Shown: positions 43,922 to 52,930 of the stretch, in pieces
Layout of the letters: each line of letters opens with the position of its first letter
Numbering within the stretch: the first letter of the stretch is position 1
Source of the DNA: Sphingomonas xinjiangensis
GTDB taxonomy: Bacteria; Pseudomonadota; Alphaproteobacteria; Sphingomonadales; Sphingomonadaceae
Reading direction: 5' to 3'
NCBI RefSeq assembly: GCF_014199255.1
Contig: NZ_JACIJF010000003.1
Coordinates: forward strand, 404,041-468,040
Length of the DNA: 64,000 nt
Made by a program: the position numbers and the translations under genes
Notes under the pieces: generated by a model
Database searches by the model: none
Told to the model about the DNA's origin: nothing
What the model saw: only the letters and a program-made list of their open reading frames with translations

Positions 43922-44485
43922 ATGGAAGCGCTCGTCCCCGCCTTTCTGCTGGCGCTGCTCAGCCAGGTCGGCGATCGCCCGCCGCTGCTCGCTGCGATTC
44001 TGTCAGACCGGTATCGGCACCCGGCCACCATCATCGTTGCCGCCGCTCTCGCGCACGCCGCCGGCAACGCTATCGCCGCCGCGGTCGGCGCTGGGCTGGC
44101 GCCGACACTGACGCCCGAGGCCAAGTCGCTGCTGCTCGCGGTGGCGCTCATCTTCGGCGGATTGACGGGGCTGTGGACGCCCAAGCTCCCCAGCCGGCTG
44201 CACCGCTGGCGGCTCGGCGCGTTCGCCACGGCGGCGTTCGGGCTGTTCATCCTGGCACTCGGCGAACGCACGCAATTCTTCACCTTCGCCCTCTCGGCCA
44301 ATGACGATCCGTGGCTTGCGGCGACCGGCGCAACCCTGGGTGCCACCATCGTCAGCGCCGTTGGTGCCTTTCGCGGGGAGGCTCGCTGGTCCGCGCTGCC
44401 GCTTCGGCTGATCCGCAACGCCGCGGCGATGCTGTTCCTGTGTGTCGGCATCTTCATCGGATTGGGAGCCCTTCGGCTGGTCTGA
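43922..44485 (+). CDS. GDT1/UPF0016-like membrane protein with altered motifs
   Basis: 187 residues and about six hydrophobic segments, arranged as two related halves as in GDT1/TMEM165 cation transporters (Mn2+/Ca2+). The family motif E-x-G-D-[KR]-[TS] is here Q-V-G-D-R-P (residues 15-20) in the first half and L-G-E-R-T (113-117) in the second, so the first Glu is replaced by Gln and the second Asp by Glu. Transport may be altered or lost, or the protein may be a divergent subgroup. It precedes dps on the same strand. Confidence 0.72.
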   Translation: MEALVPAFLLALLSQVGDRPPLLAAILSDRYRHPATIIVAAALAHAAGNAIAAAVGAGLAPTLTPEAKSLLLAVALIFGGLTGLWTPKLPSRLHRWRLGAFATAAFGLFILALGERTQFFTFALSANDDPWLAATGATLGATIVSAVGAFRGEARWSALPLRLIRNAAAMLFLCVGIFIGLGALRLV

Positions 44486-44590
44486 CGTTGGCTGCCTCGA
44501 TCAGGCTGATGGAAATAAGCCATGGCCGGCAAGGGAGCCGACACTATATCGGCTTCGTTGAGCATCCGAACCGATCTGTGGAGACTGATC

Positions 44591-45088
44591 ATGACCGACA
44601 CGAAAGGGGCGCTTCAGACGCCTACCGACCTCAACCGCAACGACACGCGCAGCGTCGCCGACGCGCTGAACAGCGCGCTGGCTGATTGCTACACGCTGTA
44701 TCTCAAGACCAAGAACTTCCACTGGCACGTCTCGGGTCCGCATTTCCGCGATTACCACCTGATGCTCGATGATCAGGCAAGCCAAATTCTGGGCGTGACC
44801 GACGCCATTGCCGAGCGCGTGCGCAAGACGGGCAACACCACGCTGCGCTCGATCGGCGACATCGCCCGCCGGCAGACGATCCGCGACAACGACGCCGATT
44901 TCGTCTCCGCCGCCGACATGCTGGCCGAACTCCGCGACGACAATCTCAAGCTTGTCGAGAGCTTCCGCATTGTGAAGGCCGCAGCCGAAGAGGCCAACGA
45001 CAATGCTACCAGCGGCGTGGTCGACGAATGGACCGATCAGGCCGAAGAGCGCGCTTGGTTCCTGTTCGAAGCCAGCCGCAAGGGTTGA
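44591..45088 (+). CDS. dps: Dps family DNA-protecting ferritin-like protein
   Basis: A 165-residue Dps. The ferroxidase ligands are visible in KNFHWHVSGPHFRDYHLMLDDQ (His-His and Asp/Glu), and length and helix pattern fit the 12-subunit shell. It oxidises Fe(II) with H2O2 and shields DNA in stress or stationary phase. The start is MTDTKG; an earlier ATG at 44522 adds unconserved residues. A terminator hairpin follows. Confidence 0.93.
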   Translation: MTDTKGALQTPTDLNRNDTRSVADALNSALADCYTLYLKTKNFHWHVSGPHFRDYHLMLDDQASQILGVTDAIAERVRKTGNTTLRSIGDIARRQTIRDNDADFVSAADMLAELRDDNLKLVESFRIVKAAAEEANDNATSGVVDEWTDQAEERAWFLFEASRKG

Positions 45089-45099
45089 TCTTGGAACAA

Positions 45100-45130
45100 C
45101 CGCAAGGGGCTGCGCGTCGGCCCCTTGCGG
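45100..45130 (+). terminator. Terminator hairpin after dps
   Basis: An 11-bp perfect stem CCGCAAGGGGC / GCCCCTTGCGG with a 9-base loop, 12 bp after the dps stop. The T-run after it is short (GCGCTTTCC), so termination strength is uncertain. Confidence 0.6.
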
Positions 45131-45169
45131 GCGCTTTCCTGGTGTCCGCATGCGAACCATGACGGTGAA

Positions 45170-46765
45170 ATGCGCGCCTTTGCAGACTTGCTCGACCGGC
45201 TGATCTATACGCGTTCGCGCAATGCCAAGCTTCGCCTGATCGGCGATTATCTTCGCGCCACGCGCGATCCCGACCGCGGTTGGGCGCTTGCGGCGCTTAC
45301 CGGTACGCTGGACTTGCCGGCAGTCAAACCCGCACTGATCCGCGCGCTGATCCAGGAACGCGTCGATCCTGTGCTGTTCGGCCTCAGCCGCGATTTCGTC
45401 GGCGACACGGCCGAAACCGTGGCGCTGCTCTGGCCCGCGCCTCCAGTTCCAGCGGACGCGGCCGCACCACTCCACTTGTCACAGGTAATTCAGCGGCTCG
45501 CCGGCATCACGCGCTCCGATGCTCCGGCGGTGCTGGCCGAGATGCTCGACCAGCTTGATCCGGATGAGCGGTACGCCTTGCTGAAGCTGGCCACGGGCGA
45601 GTTGCGTGTCGGCGTCTCCGCGCGGCTGGCAAAGACGGCGCTGGCACAGGCGTTCGGGCTTGACGTCGATGCCGTCGAAGAGGTTTGGCACGGCATCGCG
45701 CCGCCCTTCGCGCCCTTGTTCGACTGGGCGGAAGGACGCGGTGAACAGCCGACCGCACAGAATATCCCCGTCTTCCGCCCGTTCATGCTCGCCCACCCGC
45801 TGGAAGAAAGCCAGGTCAGCCTGGAAGACTATGCTGCCGAATGGAAATGGGACGGCATCCGCGTGCAACTCGTCCATGTCGCCGGCCAAACCCGTCTGTT
45901 CAGCCGCGCTGGCGACGATATCACCCACAGTTTCCCCGAGATCGCGGGCGCCTTCACTACGCCAAGCGTGCTGGACGGCGAATTACTGGTGAAAGGAACG
46001 GCCCAGGGCACTACGCTGGATGACGGGGCAGGCGCCGCGAGCTTCAACGCCTTGCAGCAACGCCTTGGAAGAAAGGCAGTTTCCGCCAAGACGCTGGCAG
46101 AGTATCCTGCCTTTGTCCGCGTATACGATATGCTATACGACGGCAGCGAAGATGTCCGCGACCTCCCCTGGTCCGCCCGCCGCGCGCGGCTGGAAAACGT
46201 TGTCGCGGCCCTCGACCCAGACCGCTTCGACCTGTCGGCGTTGATCGAAGCAGAAGACTTCGCCGCGCTCGAGGAAATTCGCGCGGAAGCCCGCAACGCC
46301 GCGATCGAAGGCGTCATGCTCAAACGCCGCGACTCGCCCTATGTCGCCGGCCGCCGGGTAGGGCTGTGGTATAAATGGAAACGCGATCCGCTCACCGCCG
46401 ACTGCGTGCTCATGTATGCCCAGCGCGGGAGCGGCAAACGAAGTTCGTTCTATTCCGACTTCACCTTCGGGTGCTGGACCGAAGCAGGCGAACTGCTGCC
46501 GGTGGGTAAAGCCTATTTCGGCTTCACCGACGAAGAACTGAAATGGCTTGATCGCTATGTGCGCAACCACACGACAAAACGCTTCGGCCCTGTACGAGAA
46601 GTAGAAAAAGCGCTGGTGCTCGAAGTCGCGTTCGACTCGATCCACATGTCCAAACGCCACAAGTCGGGTTTGGCGATGCGCTTTCCTCGAATCAGCCGCA
46701 TCCGCACCGACAAGCCTGCGCACGAGGCGGACACGATCGTGGGGCTGACCAAGCTAGTGTCCTAA
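45170..46765 (+). CDS. ATP-dependent DNA ligase (ligase-associated repair type)
   Basis: A 531-residue ATP-dependent ligase: N-terminal DNA-binding helical domain (1-200), adenylation domain with active Lys226 (EWKWDGIRVQ), then DGELLV, VYDMLY, EGVMLKRRDSPY, LWYKWKRDP and the OB-fold end. The Ku/LigD extras are absent. This type is known from conserved clusters with a metallo-beta-lactamase exonuclease and a DEXH helicase; both occur in this window at 53.4 and 54.7 kb, but 7 kb away. The start at MRAFADLLDRL is chosen over 45125 because homology begins there. Confidence 0.92.
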   Translation: MRAFADLLDRLIYTRSRNAKLRLIGDYLRATRDPDRGWALAALTGTLDLPAVKPALIRALIQERVDPVLFGLSRDFVGDTAETVALLWPAPPVPADAAAPLHLSQVIQRLAGITRSDAPAVLAEMLDQLDPDERYALLKLATGELRVGVSARLAKTALAQAFGLDVDAVEEVWHGIAPPFAPLFDWAEGRGEQPTAQNIPVFRPFMLAHPLEESQVSLEDYAAEWKWDGIRVQLVHVAGQTRLFSRAGDDITHSFPEIAGAFTTPSVLDGELLVKGTAQGTTLDDGAGAASFNALQQRLGRKAVSAKTLAEYPAFVRVYDMLYDGSEDVRDLPWSARRARLENVVAALDPDRFDLSALIEAEDFAALEEIRAEARNAAIEGVMLKRRDSPYVAGRRVGLWYKWKRDPLTADCVLMYAQRGSGKRSSFYSDFTFGCWTEAGELLPVGKAYFGFTDEELKWLDRYVRNHTTKRFGPVREVEKALVLEVAFDSIHMSKRHKSGLAMRFPRISRIRTDKPAHEADTIVGLTKLVS

Positions 46766-46775
46766 GCCCCCCTAG

Positions 46776-47423
46776 TCAGCCGATCACCACGACCCCGACC
46801 GCCGCGAACTGCTCCTCAACCAGCATGGTGGTGGTGCGGCCATCGTGAAGCGGCATGCCGATGGCTCGGCTGTACTGCTTCAACACCGCCGCATCGAAGC
46901 CTTCGCGGCGTGCGTCGAGTGCAGACCAAGCGACGCAAAAGTCATAGGCGAGGCCGACGAGCACGCAGCGCGTAATGCCCTTATCGCGCAGGAACCCGGC
47001 CAATCCCGTCTTGGTGCTCCTGTCGTTCTCAAAAAACGCCGAATAGGAGTCGATTGAGCGATTACAGCCCTTGCGCACGATCAGCGCGGCGCGTTCGAGG
47101 GTCGGCGCGATGTGCGGATGAAACGCCGCACCGGCGGAACCCTGGATGCAATGATCCGGCCACAACAGTTGCTCGCCATAGGGCATTTGGATGATGTCGA
47201 ACGGTCGCTTGGGCGGGTGGCTGCTGGCAAAAGAATGGTGGCCGGCAGGGTGCCAATCCTGAGTGATCACCACCGTAGAAAAGGCATCGGCAAGCCCGTT
47301 GATGCCCGGCATCACCGTATCGCCTTCGACCACCGCCAGTGCTCCACCGGGACAGAAATCGACTTGGGGATCGATGACGATCAAGGCGTCAGTCTGCTCA
47401 ACCAGAAAAGGAACGTGGTGCAC
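46776..47423 (-). CDS. pncA: Nicotinamidase
   Basis: A 215-residue isochorismatase-fold amidase that turns nicotinamide into nicotinate. The catalytic triad is Asp18 (IDPQVDF), Lys118 (IVRKGCN) and Cys163 (AYDFCV); metal ligands are Asp56 and His58 (TQDWHPAGHHSF). With pncB at 1.2 kb it forms the deamidating NAD salvage route. It converges on the ligase gene with 10 bp between stops. Confidence 0.95.
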   Translation of the reverse strand: MHHVPFLVEQTDALIVIDPQVDFCPGGALAVVEGDTVMPGINGLADAFSTVVITQDWHPAGHHSFASSHPPKRPFDIIQMPYGEQLLWPDHCIQGSAGAAFHPHIAPTLERAALIVRKGCNRSIDSYSAFFENDRSTKTGLAGFLRDKGITRCVLVGLAYDFCVAWSALDARREGFDAAVLKQYSRAIGMPLHDGRTTTMLVEEQFAAVGVVVIG

Positions 47424-47513
47424 ATTGTGTCTCCTGGCGCCCCGGAAGCAACCGCCTGCCTCAAGTGAATTTGCAGCGATGTAAGCGCCGCGGCACCGAC
47501 GCAGCCTGCAACG

Positions 47514-47542
47514 AAAAAGGGCCCGGTGTCTCCACCAGGCCC
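47514..47542 (-). terminator. Intrinsic terminator of the cold-shock gene
   Basis: On the minus strand GGGCCTGGTG / CACCGGGCCC (10 bp, one T-G pair, loop GAGA) is followed by TTTTT. It is 23 bp beyond the stop codon of the cold-shock protein gene. Confidence 0.88.
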
Positions 47543-47565
47543 TCGATCAATCGCTACTGCTCGGC

Positions 47566-48384
47566 TTAGCTGCCGGGCTGCAGGTTCACCGCTGCGTGCT
47601 TGCCGCGGCGATCGACTTCGAGTTCGAACTCGAGCCGGTCTCCTTCGTTGAGCGTCGGCATGCCTGCGCGCTCAACAGCGGAGATGTGCACGAACGCGTC
47701 GGGCTGACCATCATCGCGCTGAATGAAGCCGAAGCCCTTCATCGCGTTGAAGAACTTAACCGTGCCGGTTGCACGCTCACCGGTCAGCTGACGCTGCGGA
47801 CCACCCCGTGCGCCGCCGGCGTCGCGCGGAGCGCCGCCGCCATTGTCTTCGACAGGCATCGGTTCGCCCTCGATCTTCAGCTCGGTTGCCGAGATGCGGC
47901 CACCACGGTCGACCAGCGTGAAACCGAGGGGCTGGCCTTCAGCCAGACCCGTCAGGCCAGCCTGCTCGACTGCCGAGATGTGCACGAACACGTCCTCGCC
48001 GCCATCGTCGCGAACGACGAAGCCAAAGCCCTTCTGACTGTTGAAGAACTTAACGACGCCGGTCGCTTCACCAACAACCTGAGGAGGCATGCCACCGCCA
48101 CCGCCGCCGCCACGTCCGCCGCCGAAGCCGCCACCGCCGCCACGACCACCGCCGAAGCCGCCGCCGCCGCCGCCGAAACCGCCGCCACCGCCGCGGTAAC
48201 CACCGCCGCCGCCGCCGAAACCGCCACGATCACCGCCGAAGCTGCTGCCGCCGCCGAAACCGCCACGATCACCGCCGAAGCTGCTGCCGCCGCCGCCGAA
48301 ACCGCTGTCTTCGCTGCCGAAACCATCGCGCTTGTCTCTGCCGCGTCCGCCGCGATCCCCACGGCGCCCTCTATCGAAACTCAT
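47566..48384 (-). CDS. Double cold-shock-domain protein with long Gly-rich N-terminal region
   Basis: 272 residues. Residues 1-20 are Arg/Asp-rich, 21-98 are a glycine-rich low-complexity stretch with repeated GFGG, SSFGGDRGGFGG and RGG motifs. Then two cold-shock domains at about 104-172 and 203-270, each with both RNA-binding motifs (KFFNSQKGFGF with DVFVHISAV, and KFFNAMKGFGF with DAFVHISAV). Double-domain Csp are usual in alphaproteobacteria, but the RGG-rich head is not standard. The start is MSFDRGRRGDRGG; the frame to 48603 is upstream DNA. The roughly 280-bp region to the divergent rnd would hold the promoter and, as in many csp genes, a long 5' UTR. Confidence 0.93.
   Translation of the reverse strand: MSFDRGRRGDRGGRGRDKRDGFGSEDSGFGGGGSSFGGDRGGFGGGSSFGGDRGGFGGGGGGYRGGGGGFGGGGGGFGGGRGGGGGFGGGRGGGGGGGMPPQVVGEATGVVKFFNSQKGFGFVVRDDGGEDVFVHISAVEQAGLTGLAEGQPLGFTLVDRGGRISATELKIEGEPMPVEDNGGGAPRDAGGARGGPQRQLTGERATGTVKFFNAMKGFGFIQRDDGQPDAFVHISAVERAGMPTLNEGDRLEFELEVDRRGKHAAVNLQPGS
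48087..48310. repeat. Short tandem repeats coding the Gly-rich region
   Basis: Dense CCGCC repeats, including two near-identical copies of a 39-bp unit (roughly 48217-48294). The array encodes FGG/RGG units of the cold-shock protein and is a likely site for length change by slippage. Confidence 0.7.
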
Positions 48385-48668
48385 GCCCTGCTCGTCTTCC
48401 CGGTTCGCCCACATCAAAATCAAAACCGAGCGTCGGACGAAAAACGCAGGTCTTCGCGGTCTGAAAGAGTACCGCCACGGGTCGTCATAACGTACTTTCA
48501 AACGAGGTGCGAACAAAATTCGACTGAATTGCGGCAATTGCGTGCCGAACCAGAAGCATATTCTTCGAACATAGCCAAACCAAAGCCGCGTGCGCCGCCA
48601 CATGGGCAGAGCGGATCGCGCATGTCAGCGGCATTGAGGTGCGCGAACAACCCGCCTATGCGCGGGCC

Positions 48669-49289
48669 ATGGCTGTACATTTCCATGAAGAAGATCTGCC
48701 TGAAGGCGTGTTCGCCCCCGGCGCCTCGATTGCGGTCGATACTGAGACGATGGGCCTGATCACCATGCGGGACCGGCTTTGCGTGGTGCAGCTTTCGGAC
48801 GGATCCGGAGACGAGCACCTGGTGCGATTCGGCCCACAGTCCAGCTACGATTCGCCGAACCTGCGCGAGGTGCTGGCCGATATCGGTCGGCTGAAGCTTT
48901 ATCACTATGCGCGATTCGATCTGGCAGCGATTCGCTTCTACCTGGGCGTGACCGCGGGTCCAGTGTTCTGCACCAAGATCGCGTCCCGCCTGGTGCGCAC
49001 CTATACCGATCGGCATGGCTTAAAGGATCTGGTTCGGGATCTGCTGGGGCAGGAAATATCCAAGCAGCAGCAGTCGTCCGATTGGGGTGGCCCCGTGCTT
49101 TCCGACGCACAACGCGACTATGCGGCTTCCGACGTCCGCTTTCTTCATGCGATGAAGGTGGAACTCGATGCGCGCCTCGAGCGTGAAGGACGCATGCCGC
49201 TCGCCCAAGCCTGTTTCGACTTCCTGCCCTGGCGCGCCGAGCTCGACCTTGCAGGATGGCCGGAGGTCGACATCTTCGCTCATGCCTAA
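48669..49289 (+). CDS. rnd: Ribonuclease D-like 3'-5' exonuclease (short form)
   Basis: 206 residues holding only the DEDDy exonuclease domain: SIAVDTETMGL with Asp24 and Glu26, LYHYARFDLAAI and YAASDVRFLHAM. The HRDC domains of full RNase D are missing; this short form is common in alphaproteobacteria. It trims structured RNA ends. The ATG at 48669 is preferred over 48639. Its end overlaps the lptC start by 8 bp out of frame, so it heads the lpt-rpoN run. Confidence 0.88.
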   Translation: MAVHFHEEDLPEGVFAPGASIAVDTETMGLITMRDRLCVVQLSDGSGDEHLVRFGPQSSYDSPNLREVLADIGRLKLYHYARFDLAAIRFYLGVTAGPVFCTKIASRLVRTYTDRHGLKDLVRDLLGQEISKQQQSSDWGGPVLSDAQRDYAASDVRFLHAMKVELDARLEREGRMPLAQACFDFLPWRAELDLAGWPEVDIFAHA

Positions 49290-49926
49290 TCGCGCGACTC
49301 GACTTTCATCGCAAAAGCGCGGCTGGGCCCATCCCGGCAGCAGTCATGATCGCACGATCCGCCTGCTGCTGATCGTGTTGCCGGCTGCTATCGGCGTGCT
49401 CACGGCTTTCTTGGTGGTGGCGCCACTGATGATGGGCGGCGAGATGAGCTTTCTGCTGGATAAAAATCGAGTCGATGTCGCCAAAGAACGCCTGCGCATC
49501 GAGCGCGCGGAGTATCGCGGTGAGGATGCCAAGGGTCAGGCGTTCCACCTGCATGCCGGCTCAGCGGTCCAGCAAAGCTCGGCGCAGCCGATCGTGCGGT
49601 TGAACGACCTTCAAGCCGAAATACAGCTACCGGAAGGCCCCGCCTCCATCGTCGCGCCCGCAGGCAGTTACGACCTCAACACCGAGCAAGTTGCCGTGAA
49701 CGGCCAGATTCGCTTCAAGACCTCGGACGGATATGTACTCAACACACAGAACGCCACCGTCGACTTGAAAAGCCGGACGCTGCAAAGTGGGGGAGCTGTG
49801 ACCGGCAACACGCCGATGGGCGTGTTCAGTGGAAACAAGCTGAGCGCGGACCTGGAGAAGCGGACAGTGTCGCTCAACGGCAATGCGCGCTTGCGGATAT
49901 TTCCTAAGCGCGCAAATAGGCGCTGA
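49282..49926 (+). CDS. lptC: LPS export protein LptC
   Basis: 214 residues. One N-terminal membrane helix (IRLLLIVLPAAIGVLTAFLVVAPL) at about residues 27-50, then a periplasmic beta-jellyroll (LRIERAEYRGEDAKGQAFHLHAGSA, GNTPMGVFSGNKLSADLEKRTVSLNGNARLRI). It passes LPS from LptB2FG to LptA. The start overlaps rnd by 8 bp; the frame to 49168 is a shadow. It overlaps lptA by one base (TGATG). Confidence 0.9.
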   Translation: MPNRATRLSSQKRGWAHPGSSHDRTIRLLLIVLPAAIGVLTAFLVVAPLMMGGEMSFLLDKNRVDVAKERLRIERAEYRGEDAKGQAFHLHAGSAVQQSSAQPIVRLNDLQAEIQLPEGPASIVAPAGSYDLNTEQVAVNGQIRFKTSDGYVLNTQNATVDLKSRTLQSGGAVTGNTPMGVFSGNKLSADLEKRTVSLNGNARLRIFPKRANRR

Positions 49927-50492
49927 TGACTCGCGCCCCCGCTCTCCTTTCGATCGGCCTGCCGCTCGCGCTCGCCGCGTCCGGCGGCGCCGTTGCGCAG
50001 TCACGCCACAATTCGGCTGCGCCGATCGACGTAGCGTCGGACGCCATCGAATTGCAGGATCGTGCCAACCGGGCGCTGTTGACCGGAAATGTGCGCATTA
50101 CCCAGGCCGAGATGACGCTGACGGCCTCGCGCGTGACGGTGAGCTATACCGGTCAAATCGCCGACGGCTCGCCGCAGGTCTCTCGCCTCGACGCGGCCGG
50201 CGGCGTCACGGTAACTCGCCCCCAACAAAGCGCGACATCGCAATATGCGGTCTACGATCTCAATCGCCGCATCATCACCATGATCGGCGGGGTAACGCTG
50301 CGCCAAGGCGGGAACAACGTAACTGGTGCACGCTTGTCCATCAATCTCGATACCGGCCGCGCAACGATCGATGGTTCGGGCGTCGGAGGCGGCACCACCG
50401 CACCAGGGCAGCCTGGTGTCCAGAGCCGCGGCGGGCGTGTCACCGGCCGCTTCTCCGTGCCGCAACGCTCCACTAGCACGCCGCAGCAATAG
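49926..50492 (+). CDS. lptA: Periplasmic LPS-transport protein LptA
   Basis: 188 residues. A signal peptide (ALLSIGLPLALAASGGAVAQ) precedes an OstA-like beta-jellyroll (IDVASDAIELQDRANRALLTGNVRITQAEMTLTASRVTVSY, INLDTGRATIDGSG) and a Gly/Pro-rich tail. It bridges inner and outer membranes for LPS. Translationally coupled to lptC. Confidence 0.92.
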   Translation: MTRAPALLSIGLPLALAASGGAVAQSRHNSAAPIDVASDAIELQDRANRALLTGNVRITQAEMTLTASRVTVSYTGQIADGSPQVSRLDAAGGVTVTRPQQSATSQYAVYDLNRRIITMIGGVTLRQGGNNVTGARLSINLDTGRATIDGSGVGGGTTAPGQPGVQSRGGRVTGRFSVPQRSTSTPQQ

Positions 50493-50607
50493 TCGGTTTT
50501 TGCGACCGCCCGCCGCACTGCCCCTTTCCTTCCACGCGTTCCATCGCCAGACTCTGGAACACGCGCCAGGCTCCGGCAGCGCACAAGGAAGACCCGAGGA
50601 CCTTGCC

Positions 50608-51384
50608 ATGAACGATGTCGCGATGATCGAGCCCGTGGTAGCGGATCCGGCTTCGGCTCCGAACCAGGGCCTCGCGGTCGTTTCCATTGCCAAATCCTAT
50701 GACAAGCGTGTGGTGCTGACCGACGTGTCGGTTTCGGTCGGGCGCGGCGAAGTCATTGGATTGTTGGGGCCAAATGGCGCCGGCAAGACGACGTGCTTCT
50801 ACTCGGTGATGGGATTGGTGAAGCCCGACTCGGGTCGCATCATGCTGGATGGCGAGGACATCACCCGGCTGCCGATGTATCGTCGTGCCGTGCTGGGCTT
50901 GGGTTATCTGCCGCAGGAGACTTCGATCTTTCGTGGCTTGAGCGTCGAGCAGAACATCATGGCGGTGCTGGAGCTGAGCGGCCGCAGCCGCGATGAGCGG
51001 CAAGCCCGCCTTGATCAGCTTCTCGATGAATTCGGCCTCACACGCCTGCGCACCTCGCCCTCGATGGCGCTGTCGGGCGGCGAGCGGCGCCGTGCGGAGA
51101 TCGCCCGGGCGCTGGCCGCTGATCCCACGATCATGCTGCTCGACGAACCGTTCGCGGGCATCGACCCGATCTCGATATCCGACATTCGCGATCTGATTTG
51201 TGAACTGAAGAAGCGTGGCATCGGCGTGCTGATCACCGATCACAATGTCCGCGAGACGCTGGACATCGTCGACCGGGGCTACATCATCTATGATGGCCGG
51301 GTGCTGTTCGCCGGATCGCCCGATGATCTGGTTCGGGACGAGAATGTCCGCCGCCTGTATCTGGGCGAAAGTTTCGAGCTCTAG
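50608..51384 (+). CDS. lptB: LPS export ABC ATPase LptB
   Basis: A 258-residue ABC ATPase with Walker A GPNGAGKT, the Q-loop PQETSIFRGLSVEQN, signature LSGGERRRAEIARAL and Walker B IMLLDEPFAGIDP, closely like LptB. The N-terminus has about 20 extra residues (MNDVAMIEPVVADPAS). Frames starting earlier in the region are not supported. rpoN follows after 6 bp, the usual alphaproteobacterial order lptC-lptA-lptB-rpoN. Confidence 0.95.
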   Translation: MNDVAMIEPVVADPASAPNQGLAVVSIAKSYDKRVVLTDVSVSVGRGEVIGLLGPNGAGKTTCFYSVMGLVKPDSGRIMLDGEDITRLPMYRRAVLGLGYLPQETSIFRGLSVEQNIMAVLELSGRSRDERQARLDQLLDEFGLTRLRTSPSMALSGGERRRAEIARALAADPTIMLLDEPFAGIDPISISDIRDLICELKKRGIGVLITDHNVRETLDIVDRGYIIYDGRVLFAGSPDDLVRDENVRRLYLGESFEL

Positions 51385-51390
51385 AGCGTC

Positions 51391-52905
51391 ATGAGCCTCG
51401 CGCCTCGCCTCGACCTGCGGCAGTCGCAATCGCTGGTGATGACACCCCAGCTTCAGCAGGCGATCAAACTGCTGGCGCTGTCGAACCTGGAGGTCGAAGC
51501 CTTCATCGCCGAAGAGCTCGAGAAGAACCCGCTACTCGACGCCCAGGGTGGAGGCGAGGACACGCCCGACCCCGTGCCGCCCGAGGATCAGGGCGAGTGG
51601 GAGAGCCTTCGGGACAGTCCGGCTGATGCGAGCGAGCTGCTGAACAGTGGCGCTGAAGCGCTGGGCGAAGCGGCGCTAGACGTGGACCTTTCGGCCGAGG
51701 CGTTTCACCACGACTCCGCCGTCGACAGTCTGGGAGGCATGGACGGGGGTCTTGGCCTGAACGGTGCAGCCGGCAGCATGGCAGAGGACGGACCCGACTT
51801 CGACAACATGGCCGCGGGCGGTGCCAGCCTGGCCGATCATTTGATGGCGCAGGCGGGGGCGAGTATTGCGGGCGACGACTTGTTCATCGCGGCCCAGATC
51901 ATCGATCAGATCGACGAGTGCGGCTATTTGCAGGGTTCGCTCCTCGACCTCTCAAGCCGTTTGGAAGTGCCCCTCGCCCGATCCGAGCAGGTGCTGGCAA
52001 TTATTCAGACATTCGATCCTACCGGCGTAGGTGCGCGCAGCTTATCGGAATGCCTCGCGCTGCAGGCGAAGGAGGCCGACCGCTACGATCCCTGCATGGC
52101 GCGGCTGATCGACAATCTGGACCTTGTCGCGCGCGGCGACATGGCGCGCCTGAAGCGCATCTGCGGCGTCGATGACGAGGATTTGGCCGACATGGTTCGC
52201 GAACTGCGATCCTATGATCCCAAGCCCGGCTGCCGCTTTGGCGGGGAGCCGCCGGCCAGCGTGATCCCCGATGTCTTCGTCGCTCGTCGGCGCGACGGCT
52301 GGGCAGTCGAGCTGAATGGGGCAACCCTGCCCCGGCTGCTAGTCAACCGCAGCTATCATGCGCAAGTGTCCGCCGGTCCGCAAGACAAGGCCAGCAAGGC
52401 CTGGCTCTCGGATTGCCTTGCGAGCGCCAATTGGCTGATCAAGACGCTGGACCAGCGCCAGCGGACGATCGTCAAGGTCGCCGGCGAGATCGTGAAACAG
52501 CAGGAGGCGTTCTTCCTGCGCGGCGTAGCGCATTTGCGGCCGCTGACGCTCCGGCAGGTGGCCGAGGCGATCGAGATGCACGAATCCACCGTCAGCCGGG
52601 TGACCTCGAACAAATATCTCAGCTGCGCGCGCGGGCTGTTCGAGCTGAAATACTTCTTCACCAGCGCGATCGCCGCAGCCGATGGTGGCGAGGCGGTGTC
52701 TGCCGAAGCAGTGAAGAGCGCGATCCGAGCGCTGATCGCCGCCGAGGACGCGAAGAAGATCCTGTCGGACGATACGCTCGTAGAACTGCTCAACGCCAAG
52801 GGGTTCGATATCGCCCGGCGCACGGTTGCCAAATACCGTGAAGCGATGGGAATCGGCAGCTCCGTACAACGCCGCAGGCAAAAGGCGCTCGCGGGCGCCA
52901 CCTGA
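51391..52905 (+). CDS. rpoN: RNA polymerase sigma-54 factor
   Basis: 504 residues. Region I has the Gln/Leu-rich start (LDLRQSQSLVMTPQLQQAIKLLALSNLEVEAFI), region II is acidic and Gly-rich, and region III ends with the helix-turn-helix and the RpoN box ARRTVAKYRE. It directs transcription from -24/-12 promoters with enhancer-binding proteins. In most relatives hpf/raiA and ptsN follow; here a short unrelated gene does. Confidence 0.96.
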   Translation: MSLAPRLDLRQSQSLVMTPQLQQAIKLLALSNLEVEAFIAEELEKNPLLDAQGGGEDTPDPVPPEDQGEWESLRDSPADASELLNSGAEALGEAALDVDLSAEAFHHDSAVDSLGGMDGGLGLNGAAGSMAEDGPDFDNMAAGGASLADHLMAQAGASIAGDDLFIAAQIIDQIDECGYLQGSLLDLSSRLEVPLARSEQVLAIIQTFDPTGVGARSLSECLALQAKEADRYDPCMARLIDNLDLVARGDMARLKRICGVDDEDLADMVRELRSYDPKPGCRFGGEPPASVIPDVFVARRRDGWAVELNGATLPRLLVNRSYHAQVSAGPQDKASKAWLSDCLASANWLIKTLDQRQRTIVKVAGEIVKQQEAFFLRGVAHLRPLTLRQVAEAIEMHESTVSRVTSNKYLSCARGLFELKYFFTSAIAAADGGEAVSAEAVKSAIRALIAAEDAKKILSDDTLVELLNAKGFDIARRTVAKYREAMGIGSSVQRRRQKALAGAT

Positions 52906-52930
52906 GAAGCGCCCGCTCTATAATGAGCAA

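Noticed and set aside
48217..48310. CRISPR-like short repeats
   Set aside because: In-frame coding repeats for a Gly-rich protein, with no spacers.
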